From Hyphomicrobium denitrificans 1NES1 (GTDB taxonomy: Bacteria; Pseudomonadota; Alphaproteobacteria; Rhizobiales; Hyphomicrobiaceae), in the NCBI RefSeq assembly GCF_000230975.2, contig NC_021172.1, positions 930,001-994,000 on the forward strand: a stretch of 64,000 nt of DNA, given 5' to 3'. The notes below the pieces were generated by a model. It made no database searches and was not told where the DNA came from. It saw only the letters and a list, made by a program, of their open reading frames with translations. Made by a program: the position numbers and the translations under genes. This document shows positions 34,230 to 43,621 of this stretch, one piece after another; position 1 is the stretch's first letter, and every line of letters starts with the position of its first letter.

Positions 34230-34673
34230 CTATCGAGGCTCCGTATCGGTGTCAGTCGCCATCTGAGTGACATCACGACTGATCTCGTCGGCAAGCTTAC
34301 GGCCGCGCGCCAATCTTCGGCCAAGTGCTTCGACGAATCCGTCGTAGCGCTCGCGCCCCTTGCTCTGGGCGGCAGCAAGCGCAGTGTCCGGCAATGCGGG
34401 TGTGCTCGTCAGCCAGAAGCGCACGAACACGGCCAACGCCTCGTTCGAAATGGTGACGTGGCGCTCGATCAGTTCCATCTGCCGTGTCATGCGATCGAGT
34501 CGACGGGCCAGTGCAGCTTCCAGACGATCGGCGCCGTCGGGCGACAGATGCGATGCGAGAGCCGCCTCGACGATCAAGGCCTGCGGCACGCGCTTGCGGG
34601 CGGCGTAGTCCGCAAGCTTCACTGCGAGGTCAGGCGGAAGGCGAAAGGTGTGCTTACTCCGCATGGGCGTCAC
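34230..34673 (-). CDS. CopG-like ribbon-helix-helix protein of the transfer region
   Basis: 147 residues: N-terminal RHH (KHTFRLPPDLAVKLADYAAR, RVPQALIVEAAL), then a long helical tail (RRLDRMTRQMELIERHV). Overlaps the traG stop by 4 nt. Usually sits between traG and trbB in this ICE family; here a MerR cassette lies between it and trbB. Likely a DNA-binding accessory of the coupling protein or a regulator. Confidence 0.85.
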   Translation of the reverse strand: MTPMRSKHTFRLPPDLAVKLADYAARKRVPQALIVEAALASHLSPDGADRLEAALARRLDRMTRQMELIERHVTISNEALAVFVRFWLTSTPALPDTALAAAQSKGRERYDGFVEALGRRLARGRKLADEISRDVTQMATDTDTEPR

Positions 34674-36655
34674 ATCTGCATGTCATCGCCCGGGTCGAGT
34701 GAGACCTGGCGCGCGACGGTGCCGAACGTGCGCTGCATGATGCGCTGGCGCTGGATCTCGTCGTCTGGCTCGTCATCCAGGGGATCGAACTCGTGAGCCG
34801 GCTTCTTCGGTTCCGGCACGATTTCCTCGTGGTCGGGCAATTCCGGCTCGCGTCGAATGCCAGCATTGGCGGGGTCTTCCGTCGCTGACTCGGACGGCAC
34901 GATGACAACCTGGCCGGCCCATTCACCTTCATGCGCGATCGGATGATCCTTCTCGACCGGCGGGGATGTGGGCCTGGTCAACGCCGGTGGTCGAAGGATA
35001 CGCGCCTGCATTTCCGGGTCCTCGAAATACCGCGCCTTCTTCGCCCGGATGGGAGCGCAGCCGGACACCAGAACTAGCTGGTCGTCAGGTGGAAGCTGCA
35101 TCACTTCGCCCGGGGTCAAGAGCGGCCGCGCCGTCTCCTGTCGTGAAATCATCAAGTGACCGAGCCACGGGCTCAACCGGCTGCCGGCGTAGTTCTTCAT
35201 CGCGCGCAGCTCGGTCGCCGTACCGAGTGCATCGGACACGCGCTTGGCAGTGCGTTCGTCATTGGTCGCGAAGCTCACCCGCACATGGCAATTGTCGAGA
35301 ATGGAGTTGTTCTGCCCGTAGGCCTTCTCGATCTGGTTCAAACTCTGGGCAATGAGGAAGCTCTTCAGCCCGTAGCCGGCCATGAACGCCAAAGCCGACT
35401 CGAAGAAGTCGAGGCGGCCGAGTGCCGGGAACTCGTCGAGCATGAGCAGCAGCCGATGCCGGCGGCGTTTCGAGTCCAGCTCTTCTGTCAGGCGCCGCCC
35501 GATTTGGTTGAGGATCAGACGCACCAGAGGTTTGGTCCGGCTGATATCGGAAGGTGGAACGACAAGATAGAGCGTCGTGGGACGATCGGCCTCGACAAGA
35601 TCGCGGATCCGCCAGTCGCAGCGTCGCGTGACCGCCGCAACGACCGGATCGCGATAGAGACCGAGAAACGACATGGCCGTCGACAGGACGCCCGAGCGTT
35701 CGTTCTCGCTCTTGTTCAACAGCTCGCGTGCGGCGCTGGCGACGACGGGATGCACGCCCTTCTGTCCCAGATGCGGCGTCGTCATCATAGCGCGCAGCGT
35801 CGTCTCGATCGGACGCTTCGGGTCGGAGAGGAAGTTGGCCACGCCAGCAAGAGTCTTGTCGGTCTCGGCGTATAGGACGTGCAGGATCGTGCCGACGAGC
35901 AATGAGTGGCTGGTCTTCTCCCAGTGGTTTCGCTTTTCCAGCGCGCCTTCGGGATCGACGAGCACGTCGGCTATATTCTGGACGTCACGAACTTCCCATT
36001 CGCCACGACGTACCTCGAGCAGCGGATTGTAGGCGGCGCTCTGACTGTTGGTCGGGTCGAACAGGAGTGCGCGGCCGAACCGTGCGCGCCAGCCGGCGGT
36101 CAAACCCCAATTCTCGCCTTTGATGTCGTGGACGATCGCGGAGCCGGGCCAGGTGAGCAGCGTCGGCACCACCAGACCAACACCTTTGCCTGAGCGCGTC
36201 GGCGCGAAGCACAGCACATGCTCCGGACCATGATGGCGGAGGTAGGCGCGGCCCCATCGGCCCAACAGCACACCGTCGGGATGGAGAAGCCCCGCCTTGC
36301 GGATCTCGCGCGCCTCCGCCCAGCGTGCGGAGCCATAGGTCGTGATCTTCTTCACCTCCCTCGCGCGCCACACCGACATGGCAACCGCCACGACGAAGGC
36401 CGCGACGCCGCCAGCGCCCGCGATGAAGCCGCTGGTGACGAAGATGTCGTGGGCATAGGCGTCATAGGCGAACCACCACCAGAAGAAGGCTGGCGGCTGG
36501 TAGATCGGCCAGCCGATTAACGTGAACCAGGGCTGGCCGAGCCGTGGCTGGAAGGCGAGCTGCCAAGCCGTCCACTCCGTCGCTGCCCAGAGGAAGAGGA
36601 CGACGACAGCGCAGACGAGAAGAATTTGGCCCCAGAGAATCTTGGTCGCGTTCAT
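34670..36655 (-). CDS. traG: TraG/VirD4 conjugal coupling protein
   Basis: 661 residues from ATG 36655. Two N-terminal transmembrane helices, Walker A FAPTRSGKGVGLVVP (about 149-163), AIVHDIKGENW, Walker B LLLMLDEFPALGRLDFFESA and IAQSLNQIEKAYG. Acidic, proline-rich C terminus. Couples the relaxosome to the Trb channel. Same strand as CopG-like and trb genes. Confidence 0.94.
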   Translation of the reverse strand: MNATKILWGQILLVCAVVVLFLWAATEWTAWQLAFQPRLGQPWFTLIGWPIYQPPAFFWWWFAYDAYAHDIFVTSGFIAGAGGVAAFVVAVAMSVWRAREVKKITTYGSARWAEAREIRKAGLLHPDGVLLGRWGRAYLRHHGPEHVLCFAPTRSGKGVGLVVPTLLTWPGSAIVHDIKGENWGLTAGWRARFGRALLFDPTNSQSAAYNPLLEVRRGEWEVRDVQNIADVLVDPEGALEKRNHWEKTSHSLLVGTILHVLYAETDKTLAGVANFLSDPKRPIETTLRAMMTTPHLGQKGVHPVVASAARELLNKSENERSGVLSTAMSFLGLYRDPVVAAVTRRCDWRIRDLVEADRPTTLYLVVPPSDISRTKPLVRLILNQIGRRLTEELDSKRRRHRLLLMLDEFPALGRLDFFESALAFMAGYGLKSFLIAQSLNQIEKAYGQNNSILDNCHVRVSFATNDERTAKRVSDALGTATELRAMKNYAGSRLSPWLGHLMISRQETARPLLTPGEVMQLPPDDQLVLVSGCAPIRAKKARYFEDPEMQARILRPPALTRPTSPPVEKDHPIAHEGEWAGQVVIVPSESATEDPANAGIRREPELPDHEEIVPEPKKPAHEFDPLDDEPDDEIQRQRIMQRTFGTVARQVSLDPGDDMQM

Positions 36656-36772
36656 AGCGACAGAAGAACTGGCCGTTCTGCACCGCGGCCAGCAAGTTCC
36701 AAGTTGCGCTGATCGTAGCGTCGGATAGCGCAGAGCGTGGATCGGACAGGCGCTCAAGCGGCGCCACAGCGG

Positions 36773-37237
36773 CTAACTTTTACCGCCAGCGGGCTTCCGC
36801 GGTTTGGCTTGCGGACTTGGTATTTCGCGAAACAACGTTTCGATCAGCGGACAATCCGGGCGCGTCCCATCGCCGCATTGCGCGACGACCTCCTTCAGCA
36901 CGCCTTCCATCCGTCTCAGATCGGCGATCTTCGCTCGCACGTCCGCCAGGTGAGTTGCCGCGAGCTGACTCGCCTCCGCACAAGGCTGGTCCCGCTCGTC
37001 CACCAGGCGCAACAAGGCACGTACCTCTTCGAGCGAGAATCCGAGTTCCCGCGCCCTGAGTACGAAGCTGAGGCGGCGTTCATGCGCCGTGTCATAGCTC
37101 CGATAGCCGCTGGCGGTTCGCGGTGGTGGCGGGAGCAGGCCGACCTTCTCGTAGTAGCGCACGGTTTCGAGATTGGCGCCTGTCCGCCGGGCCAACTCGG
37201 CGCGCTGAAGGCGCTTCGCCGAATTCTGATCGCGCAT
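36773..37237 (-). CDS. merR: Mercury-responsive repressor-activator MerR
   Basis: 154 residues. HTH (ELARRTGANLETVRYYEKVG) and the three mercury ligands Cys86, Cys121 and Cys129 in the contexts DQPCAEAS, AQCGDG and PDCPLIETL. Divergent from merT, with the classical merO/P at 37250-37280 between. Represses without Hg(II) and underwinds the 19-bp spacer to activate with it. Confidence 0.93.
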   Translation of the reverse strand: MRDQNSAKRLQRAELARRTGANLETVRYYEKVGLLPPPPRTASGYRSYDTAHERRLSFVLRARELGFSLEEVRALLRLVDERDQPCAEASQLAATHLADVRAKIADLRRMEGVLKEVVAQCGDGTRPDCPLIETLFREIPSPQAKPRKPAGGKS

Positions 37238-37249
37238 CGCAAAAGCCTC

Positions 37250-37280
37250 TTGACCCTGTAGCCGCTACAGACCTTAGCCT
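37250..37280 (+). promoter_or_regulatory. mer operator-promoter
   Basis: TTGACC (37250-37255), 19-bp spacer, TAGCCT (37275-37280). Spacer holds the 7-1-7 dyad CTGTAGCCGCTACAG (37256-37270), the MerR binding site. Confidence 0.85.
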
Positions 37281-37320
37281 AGGCCAAAATCAAGGTTTTG
37301 GGCAATCAGAGAGCTTTGAG

Positions 37321-37737
37321 ATGAGCGATACACCAACCGCAATCGGCGCTGGGCCAGCCCAGGCAACGGCCGTGGCGCCCGCGCGCCAAGACGGGGATCG
37401 AACCCCGCGCCTGCTCGCTGCCGGAGGCATCCTCGGCGCTCTCGGGGCGGCTTCTTGCTGCGTCATTCCCTTCGCGTTGTTCTTGGCTGGCGTCAGCGGC
37501 GCCTGGATCGGCAACCTGACCGCGCTCGAGCCCTATCAGCCGATCTTCGCGGGCGTCTCGCTCGCCTTTATCGGTTTCGGCGCCTGGCGCCTCCGGCGCA
37601 AGCGGCAGGTCGCATGCGCGGACGGCTACTGTGCCACGCCTCAATCGGACCGGATCGCGAAGATCGGCCTCTGGAGTGCCGCGACGCTGGTCGTGCTCGC
37701 TGTCGGGTTCCCCTATGTCGCGCGCTACTTCCTCTGA
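37321..37737 (+). CDS. merT: Mercuric ion transport protein MerT
   Basis: 138 residues, three transmembrane helices. First-helix vicinal pair in GAASCCVIPFALF (Cys46, Cys47) and the cytoplasmic pair Cys99/Cys104 in the CADGYCATP loop, as in MerT. Takes Hg(II) from MerP and passes it to MerA. Starts 41 bp downstream of the mer promoter. A 26-codon frame (37752-37832) follows but has no ribosome site and is not called. Confidence 0.92.
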   Translation: MSDTPTAIGAGPAQATAVAPARQDGDRTPRLLAAGGILGALGAASCCVIPFALFLAGVSGAWIGNLTALEPYQPIFAGVSLAFIGFGAWRLRRKRQVACADGYCATPQSDRIAKIGLWSAATLVVLAVGFPYVARYFL

Positions 37738-37836
37738 AGCGCCGGCGTCCGATGAGCGCGGAAGTGACACTCGCCGGCTCGGGAGAGCCGCTCCGCCATC
37801 GCCATCCAGTGTTCAATCCCAAGAAAGGCTAGAGAC

Positions 37837-38145
37837 ATGAAAACCACGATCGGAATATTCGCCGCGTTTGGAATGCTGCTCGCGCCGTTCGCTGCTCATG
37901 CGGGGGAAGCCACGACGGTCCTCAACGTTCATCACGCCTACTGCGCGCTGTGTCCGTCGATCGTCAAGAGCACGCTGGAGCACGTCAAAGGCGTGACAAA
38001 CGTGACTGTCGGGCAGGCCGACGCCAACGGTGACATGCGGGCCACGATCAGATTTGACGACGCCCAGGCTTCGCCCGCGGCAATGATCAAGGCCACTACC
38101 GGCCAGGGATATCCGGCGGAAATCTCGAAGCCATCGAAAAGCTGA
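37837..38145 (+). CDS. merP: Periplasmic mercury-binding protein MerP
   Basis: 102 residues: signal peptide (cleavage near AHA-G) and a heavy-metal-associated fold. The metal motif is YCALCPSIVK (Cys36, Cys39) where MerP usually has GMTCxxC; ending GYPAEI is typical. Scavenges periplasmic Hg(II). Confidence 0.92.
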   Translation: MKTTIGIFAAFGMLLAPFAAHAGEATTVLNVHHAYCALCPSIVKSTLEHVKGVTNVTVGQADANGDMRATIRFDDAQASPAAMIKATTGQGYPAEISKPSKS

Positions 38146-38167
38146 TGGAGGGCCGCGTCGGGACCGG

Positions 38168-38434
38168 ATGTCCGAGATGAACGCCGAAAAATCCATCGCC
38201 GCGATCGTTGTTGCCGGTCTGGCTGTCCTCTGTTGCGCCGGACCTTTTCTGTTGGCGACGATTGGGGCGGTCGCGATCTCGGCGTCCGCGCTCACTGGTT
38301 CTGTCGCGATCGTGGCTGTCATCGCTTTGATAGGGCTGGCCGGGGTCTGGGCCTATCGCCGCAGCCGCTCAATCGACCCGGACGCTGTCGATTGCTGCGC
38401 GCTCGAAAGCGCAAAACGAAAGTCAAACACATGA
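38168..38434 (+). CDS. merF: MerF-like mercury transport protein
   Basis: 88 residues, two transmembrane helices with VLCCAGPFLLATIGAVAISA (vicinal cysteines in helix 1) and a CC near the C terminus (VDCCALES), matching MerF. A second inner-membrane Hg(II) carrier besides MerT. Its stop overlaps the merBA start by 4 nt. Confidence 0.82.
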   Translation: MSEMNAEKSIAAIVVAGLAVLCCAGPFLLATIGAVAISASALTGSVAIVAVIALIGLAGVWAYRRSRSIDPDAVDCCALESAKRKSNT

Positions 38435-40734
38435 ACGATTGCTGCGCATCATCGGCGTCCCAAGACAAGTTTGTCGTGTCCGCATCGGCGGCACGGCCAA
38501 ACTACACCGTGCGGCCCGGCGTGACGTTTCCGGACTGGTCGGCGGTGATCTCGCCCGTGGTTAAACACACCCTGCTGGCGATGATCGGGTCGGATCATGT
38601 GCTCAATCGCTGGAGCGGTTACGACCCCGCCACCGATCGTGTCCGTGTCGCGCTGCTTCAGCTCTATGCTGAAGGTGGACGAGCTCCGACCACGGGCGCG
38701 ATTGCGAAGCGCGCAGGGATGAGTGAGACCGCCGTTCGGCCGCTGCTCGAAGACCTCCGCCGTCGCGACCTGGTCGTTCTCGACGAGGAGCGGATCGTCG
38801 GCGCGTATCCGTTCGCCGACCAGCGCACGGGCCATCGGGTCACCCTTGATGGGCGCGTTCTCAATGCCATGTGTGCGGTTGACGCGCTCGGCGTCGGCGC
38901 CATGACCGGCCGCGATATCGCGATCACATCGAGCTGCCGTCATTGCGGTGCGGCGATCCGGATCACCACGCGGGACAAGGGTCAGGCGCTAGCCCAGGTC
39001 GAGCCGCGGAGCGCGGTCATGTGGCAAAGCGTGCGCTATGAAGGCGCGTGCGCCGCGAACTCACTATGTGCGACGACAGCCTTCTTCTGTTCGGACGATC
39101 ATCTCTCCGCATGGTATCGTGAACAGAATGCGGACGAGGCCGGATTTCGGCTGTCGATTGAGGAAGGGCTGGAAGCCGGCCGGGCGCTCTTCGGGCCGAG
39201 CCTCGCCGGCGTCGATGCGGTGCAGGACGTCGACAGCAACGCCGAAACACGCAGCATTTCACAGTCGGCGTCGGCCGATCGAACACCAACGAACGGCCCA
39301 ATGCCGAACCGTCGTATCCGTGCGAGCGGGCGCAATGGTGGTGCCTACGATCTTGTCGTCATCGGTGCCGGCTCGGCCGGGTTCTCGGCCGCGATCACCG
39401 CCGCCGACCAGGGCGCGAATGTCGCGCTGATCGGCCACGGCACGATCGGCGGAACCTGCGTCAATATCGGCTGCGTGCCGTCGAAGACGCTGATCCGCGC
39501 GGCGGAGACGCTGCACAACGCGCGCGTCACGGCGCGTTTCGCCGGTGTCTCAGCGCATGCGGAACTCGCCGATTGGCGCGCGACCGTACGGCAGAAGGAC
39601 GACCTCGTCGCCAGGTTGCGCCAAGCCAAATATGCCGACCTGCTACGTGCCTATAACGGCATCGCCTATCGCGAAGGCTTTGCGCGTCTTGTCGAAGGCG
39701 GCGTCGAGGTGGGAGACGCCCACATAGCCGCAGGCAAGATCATCATCGCGACTGGGGCGCGACCGGCGGCGCCCGTCATTCCCGGCATCGAGACCATTCC
39801 CTATTTGACCAGCACGACCGCGCTCGATCTCGACGCGTTACCCCGGTCGCTGGTGGTGGTCGGCGGGGGTTACATCGGCGTGGAGCTCGCCCAGATGTTC
39901 GCCCGCGCCGGTGTCAAGGTGACGCTGGTCTGTCGCTCCCGCCTTTTGCCGGAGGCCGAGCCGGAGATCGGCACGGCGCTGACCGGCTATTTCGCCGACG
40001 AGGAGATCGAGGTCGTTTCGGGTATCGCCTATCGCGCGATCCGAAAAACCGAGAGCGGCGTGGCTCTCGAGATCGTGTGCGACGGCCGCAACGTGATCAT
40101 CGATGCGGAGAAAGTCCTGGTCGCCACGGGGCGCGCGCCCAACATCGATGGCCTGGGTTTGTCCGAGTTCGGCGTCTCGCTCTCGCCGAAAGGCGCGATC
40201 ATCATCGACGACCGCATGCGTACGACCCGCGCAGGGATCTACGCCGCCGGTGACGTCACGGGCCGGGATCAGTTCGTGTATATGGCCGCCTACGGCGCGA
40301 AGCTCGCGGCCAAAAACGCCCTCAATGGCGACAGCCTGCGATACGACAACGCGGCGATGCCGGCCATCGTGTTCACCGACCCACAAGTGGCGAGCGTCGG
40401 CCTGACCGAGGCTGCGGCGCGCGCGGCGGGGCATGCCGTTCGGGTCTCGACGATCGGTCTCGACCAGGTGCCGCGCGCACTCGCCGCTCGGGACACCCGC
40501 GGCCTCATCAAGCTCGTCACTGACGCCGGTAGCGGTCTGCTGCTCGGCGCACATATCCTCGCCCCGGAAGGGGCCGACAGCATCCAGACTGCGGCGCTTG
40601 CGATCCGGCAGGGGCTCACCGTCGACGACCTCACGGACACGATCTTTCCGTATCTGACCACAGTCGAAGGCTTGAAGCTCGCGGCTCTGTCGTTTGGCAA
40701 GGACGTTGCGAAGCTATCCTGCTGCGCTGGGTGA
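38431..40734 (+). CDS. merBA: Organomercurial lyase-mercuric reductase fusion (MerB-MerA)
   Basis: 767 residues in one uninterrupted frame. Residues about 30-255 are MerB: catalytic Cys148 and Asp151 (NAMCAVDALG) and Cys213 (NSLCATTAFF). A 45-residue Ser/Asn-rich linker follows. Residues about 305-767 are the MerA catalytic core: FAD motif VVIGAGSAGFSA, redox-active GGTCVNIGCVPSK (Cys343, Cys348), VVVGGGYIGVELA, and the C-terminal vicinal pair Cys764-Cys765 (KLSCCAG). The N-terminal NmerA metal-binding domain is absent, replaced by MerB. It would cleave C-Hg bonds and reduce the released Hg(II) to Hg(0) in one polypeptide. Last gene of the mer operon. Confidence 0.92.
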   Translation: MNDCCASSASQDKFVVSASAARPNYTVRPGVTFPDWSAVISPVVKHTLLAMIGSDHVLNRWSGYDPATDRVRVALLQLYAEGGRAPTTGAIAKRAGMSETAVRPLLEDLRRRDLVVLDEERIVGAYPFADQRTGHRVTLDGRVLNAMCAVDALGVGAMTGRDIAITSSCRHCGAAIRITTRDKGQALAQVEPRSAVMWQSVRYEGACAANSLCATTAFFCSDDHLSAWYREQNADEAGFRLSIEEGLEAGRALFGPSLAGVDAVQDVDSNAETRSISQSASADRTPTNGPMPNRRIRASGRNGGAYDLVVIGAGSAGFSAAITAADQGANVALIGHGTIGGTCVNIGCVPSKTLIRAAETLHNARVTARFAGVSAHAELADWRATVRQKDDLVARLRQAKYADLLRAYNGIAYREGFARLVEGGVEVGDAHIAAGKIIIATGARPAAPVIPGIETIPYLTSTTALDLDALPRSLVVVGGGYIGVELAQMFARAGVKVTLVCRSRLLPEAEPEIGTALTGYFADEEIEVVSGIAYRAIRKTESGVALEIVCDGRNVIIDAEKVLVATGRAPNIDGLGLSEFGVSLSPKGAIIIDDRMRTTRAGIYAAGDVTGRDQFVYMAAYGAKLAAKNALNGDSLRYDNAAMPAIVFTDPQVASVGLTEAAARAAGHAVRVSTIGLDQVPRALAARDTRGLIKLVTDAGSGLLLGAHILAPEGADSIQTAALAIRQGLTVDDLTDTIFPYLTTVEGLKLAALSFGKDVAKLSCCAG

Positions 40735-40780
40735 AACTCAAGGTTGGAGCACGGACGACTCAGGGCTGGACATCGGACAC

Positions 40781-42532
40781 CTACAGCCCAAGCCCGCGGC
40801 GCTTTCCAAAATTCCAATCCACGCTCCCTCCTGGCGTTAGTACGCCACTGACTTGGCGGCCGAGCTCCTTCTCCAATGCCGGCCGCCATGGCACGAGCTG
40901 GAAACCGAGTCCGTCGTCGATCATGGCGAAACGGCCGGAGGCGAGCGTCAGCCGCTGCCGATAGACGCCCGACACATGCTCGCCTTCGGCCGCTGGCTGA
41001 TGGGCGAGACCCGTCTCGGCAGATAGCTTCGCTGCGGCGTCTTCCAACTCCCGCCGTCGCAGCGTGGCGAGGAGTTCGCGTGCGAAGACGACACGCTGTC
41101 CTTGCCGCCTTGCGAGGCCTTCTTCGGCGAGATGATCGATACGCGCCTCCATCGCGTCGCGGACCTCGGCGCCGAACCCACCACCGCTAAGCGGTGAATC
41201 CTTCGCGAGGAGCTGCCGGTCGAGCCAGGTTGCGCCGGACGCGGATACCTGCGTCTCGATCGAGAGGTCGGAACGGGTCGCGAGCGACAGGCGGCGCCGC
41301 CCGTTCGCGTCGTCGTAGACCCGCGCTTCGACGATCGCACCGGCGGGCGCGTCGCCGGTCAGCTCGATGTCATTGAACCGGAGATGATGCGTGCGTCCAT
41401 CGATGCCCGCGACGATCGCATAGGCCGATCCCTTGAGTTCGTCGTCGAGGCCTCGCTTGATGAGTTTGCCCAGCACCGGGTCTGACGGATCCTCGCCGTG
41501 CAGAGCGAAGGTGCTGACGTCCGGTTCATGTCCATCGGCGGTCATGGCCTGGTGCATGGTCTTGATGATGTCGCCGCGGATGCCGAGCTGGCGCAGCGTC
41601 TGCTCGAGCCCAGGCTTCAACGTCCAGCACGCCGGACCGACCGGATCGGCCAAGCCAAAGCGTTCGAGCTTGGCCGCGCGGCCGAGCAACAGCCGGCGTA
41701 GCTCCGGGTCCTCGGCGTTCGGCCCGGGCCTCAAGTCGGCGACGCCGCCGCACTCATCCGCGATGTCGCGCAATCCGCGGTCGAGACTCGTCCAACGCTC
41801 CGACTCCACCTCACGCTGGAGCGCGGTGCGGATCTCCTGCTCGTTGCGCGGGCCGAGCTCCAGCGTGACGCGTTCGGCGGCACGATCACGGAAGCCGCAG
41901 CTGATATATTCACGGCTGATGACCAGGTCCTGGCCGTCATCGGCGCGGCCCCGAAGGAGGACATGGACGTGCGGGTTATCCGTGTTCCAGTGATCGACCG
42001 CGACCCAGTCGAGCTTGGTGCCGAGATCCTTCTCGACGTCGCGCATCAGCTCGCGCGTGAACGTCTTGAGGTCGCCGATTTTGGCCGCATCCTCCGGCGA
42101 GATGATGAAGCGGAAGTGGTGCCGATCGTCCTCGCACCGTTCGGCGAAGGCGCGCTCGTCGGCTGTGTCGGAGGCGGCATCGAACATGCGCGCGTCCTCG
42201 CCGTCGCGTGTTACGCCCTCCCGCTTGAGGTAGGCGATGTGCTTCGGCAGCGGTGCCGATCGGAAGCGCGCCCCCTGGTGTCGGACGACGCGCGCTTTCA
42301 TCACCACGCGGCGGGCATTCGATCGCAGCCGGATCGAGACCGCCGCCCGGCGACCGCGGCCGAACCGGGACCGGCTCCGGCCCTGGCTCGATCGAAAGCT
42401 GTTGCCGACATGCCCGGCCTTCTTCGCGGCCCGCATGACCTCGCCGACAAAAGTCTGCGGGCGCTTGGCGCCACGATTGCCGTGATTGATGCGCCCAGGC
42501 CGGACGCGCAGGTCGTCGTCGCGCGTCGTCAT
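40781..42532 (-). CDS. VirD2-like relaxase with DUF3363 domain (RlxS-type)
   Basis: 583 residues. The HxH-type metal site is in VAVDHWNTDNPHVHVLLRG (His181, His188, His190); the N terminus is very basic (residues 40-90) and the C-terminal half is DUF3363. This is the relaxase type (MOBP/VirD2-like) of Rhizobiales ICEs, RlxS in ICEMlSymR7A. It nicks oriT and pilots the strand through TraG/Trb. The mer operon separates it from traG. Confidence 0.92.
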   Translation of the reverse strand: MTTRDDDLRVRPGRINHGNRGAKRPQTFVGEVMRAAKKAGHVGNSFRSSQGRSRSRFGRGRRAAVSIRLRSNARRVVMKARVVRHQGARFRSAPLPKHIAYLKREGVTRDGEDARMFDAASDTADERAFAERCEDDRHHFRFIISPEDAAKIGDLKTFTRELMRDVEKDLGTKLDWVAVDHWNTDNPHVHVLLRGRADDGQDLVISREYISCGFRDRAAERVTLELGPRNEQEIRTALQREVESERWTSLDRGLRDIADECGGVADLRPGPNAEDPELRRLLLGRAAKLERFGLADPVGPACWTLKPGLEQTLRQLGIRGDIIKTMHQAMTADGHEPDVSTFALHGEDPSDPVLGKLIKRGLDDELKGSAYAIVAGIDGRTHHLRFNDIELTGDAPAGAIVEARVYDDANGRRRLSLATRSDLSIETQVSASGATWLDRQLLAKDSPLSGGGFGAEVRDAMEARIDHLAEEGLARRQGQRVVFARELLATLRRRELEDAAAKLSAETGLAHQPAAEGEHVSGVYRQRLTLASGRFAMIDDGLGFQLVPWRPALEKELGRQVSGVLTPGGSVDWNFGKRRGLGL

Positions 42533-42779
42533 GGCCCTGCGCCCCAGGCCGAGCCGAGGCGACGGCGCTCGGATGCTTGAAATCCTTGGACTATTGGGCG
42601 AAAGCGCCAGCAGGGGGTGTTGGCGACGTTGGCAAATTCCTCAATCTTCCCAACCACATATGCCGGACCGCGGGCCGGCCTTTTCCCTTGCCGTCCGTGG
42701 GTTGGTTGCCTCCGCTCCCCTGCGCCCCCACCCAAACCTGTCCGACGACCCGCCAGAGACCGATGAGACCAAAGGCAGT
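42533..42779. other. Intergenic region upstream of relaxase, candidate oriT
   Basis: 247 bp without a gene. Contains a short hairpin GGCGAAAGCGCC (near 42597) followed by AGCAGGGGGTGTTGGCG, and GGACCGCGGGCCGG (near 42667). Position directly upstream of the relaxase gene is usual for oriT in this family; the nick site itself is not recognised. Confidence 0.4.
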
Positions 42780-43619
42780 TCATAGCCTGGGCTCATGCGC
42801 CGACAAGGGCGCAAACAGGCCTACGGATGAGGGCGCAAGGCCCGTCCAATCCGTCGCCGGCCTTGGCATGGACCGACGTTTGCCGATGTCACCGGACGAC
42901 ACTGCGCTTGCGCTTGAGCCGTCGTTCGCGCGCATCGGAAACAACGGCGAACTGGTCCAGGACCGGATGATGGCGGTGATGACGTTGGCCGGCGCCGACC
43001 CATCGTCGCGCAGCAACGGTGCGAGCGCGGCGACGTAGGCTTGCGTCTCCACCGGCAGTGGACGGCCGCTCGCAAGGTAGTCTTCGTAGCGTCCAGGGCC
43101 GGCATTATAGGCAGCGAGGAAGCCGGCTGCGCCGTAGCGATCGTGCAGCTCGCGAAGATACCCCGAACCCGCGAGAATGTTGTCGTGCGGATCAAAGGGA
43201 TCGGCGCCAAGGCCGTAGCGCGACCGCAAGTCGGCCCACGTCTGCGGCATGATCTGCATCAGCCCCATCGCCCCCTTGGGCGACACGGCGCGCACGTCAC
43301 TGCGACTTTCGGCCTGCATGATGGTTTTGATCCAAGACGCTGGAATGCCGAAACGCAGCGCGGCTTCCGCGACGAAACGCTCAATCCGATCACTCTTCGA
43401 TGGCACGGTCGATTGCGCGGCCGGTACGGTCTGCGCGTTGGCGATGTCGTGCGCGGCGAACAGCACCAGCGCGACCGCGACATGCAGATGGCGGCGAAAG
43501 CGGCGTGCATGATGTGAGCCGGAACGGTGAGCGGGATGCGCGGCGATGGCCGGGAAGAAGGAAGGGACGCAAGCCCCGGAGGACTGGATGCCCGCTGAGT
43601 GTGAGGACGGTCGAGGCAT
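42780..43619 (-). CDS. Lytic transglycosylase of the transfer region (VirB1-like)
   Basis: 279 residues. Long N terminus with a signal/transmembrane segment (LHVAVALVLFAAHDIANAQ), then an SLT domain: catalytic Glu104 in IMQAESRSD, GAMGLMQIMPQTW, YLRELHDRYG and AAYNAGPGRYEDY. Opens peptidoglycan for the mating channel. 2 bp after the traF-like gene. Confidence 0.9.
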   Translation of the reverse strand: MPRPSSHSAGIQSSGACVPSFFPAIAAHPAHRSGSHHARRFRRHLHVAVALVLFAAHDIANAQTVPAAQSTVPSKSDRIERFVAEAALRFGIPASWIKTIMQAESRSDVRAVSPKGAMGLMQIMPQTWADLRSRYGLGADPFDPHDNILAGSGYLRELHDRYGAAGFLAAYNAGPGRYEDYLASGRPLPVETQAYVAALAPLLRDDGSAPANVITAIIRSWTSSPLFPMRANDGSSASAVSSGDIGKRRSMPRPATDWTGLAPSSVGLFAPLSAHEPRL

Positions 43620-43621
43620 GG

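Noticed and set aside
37752..37832. 26-codon frame between merT and merP
   Set aside because: No ribosome-binding site and no family; probably spacer.
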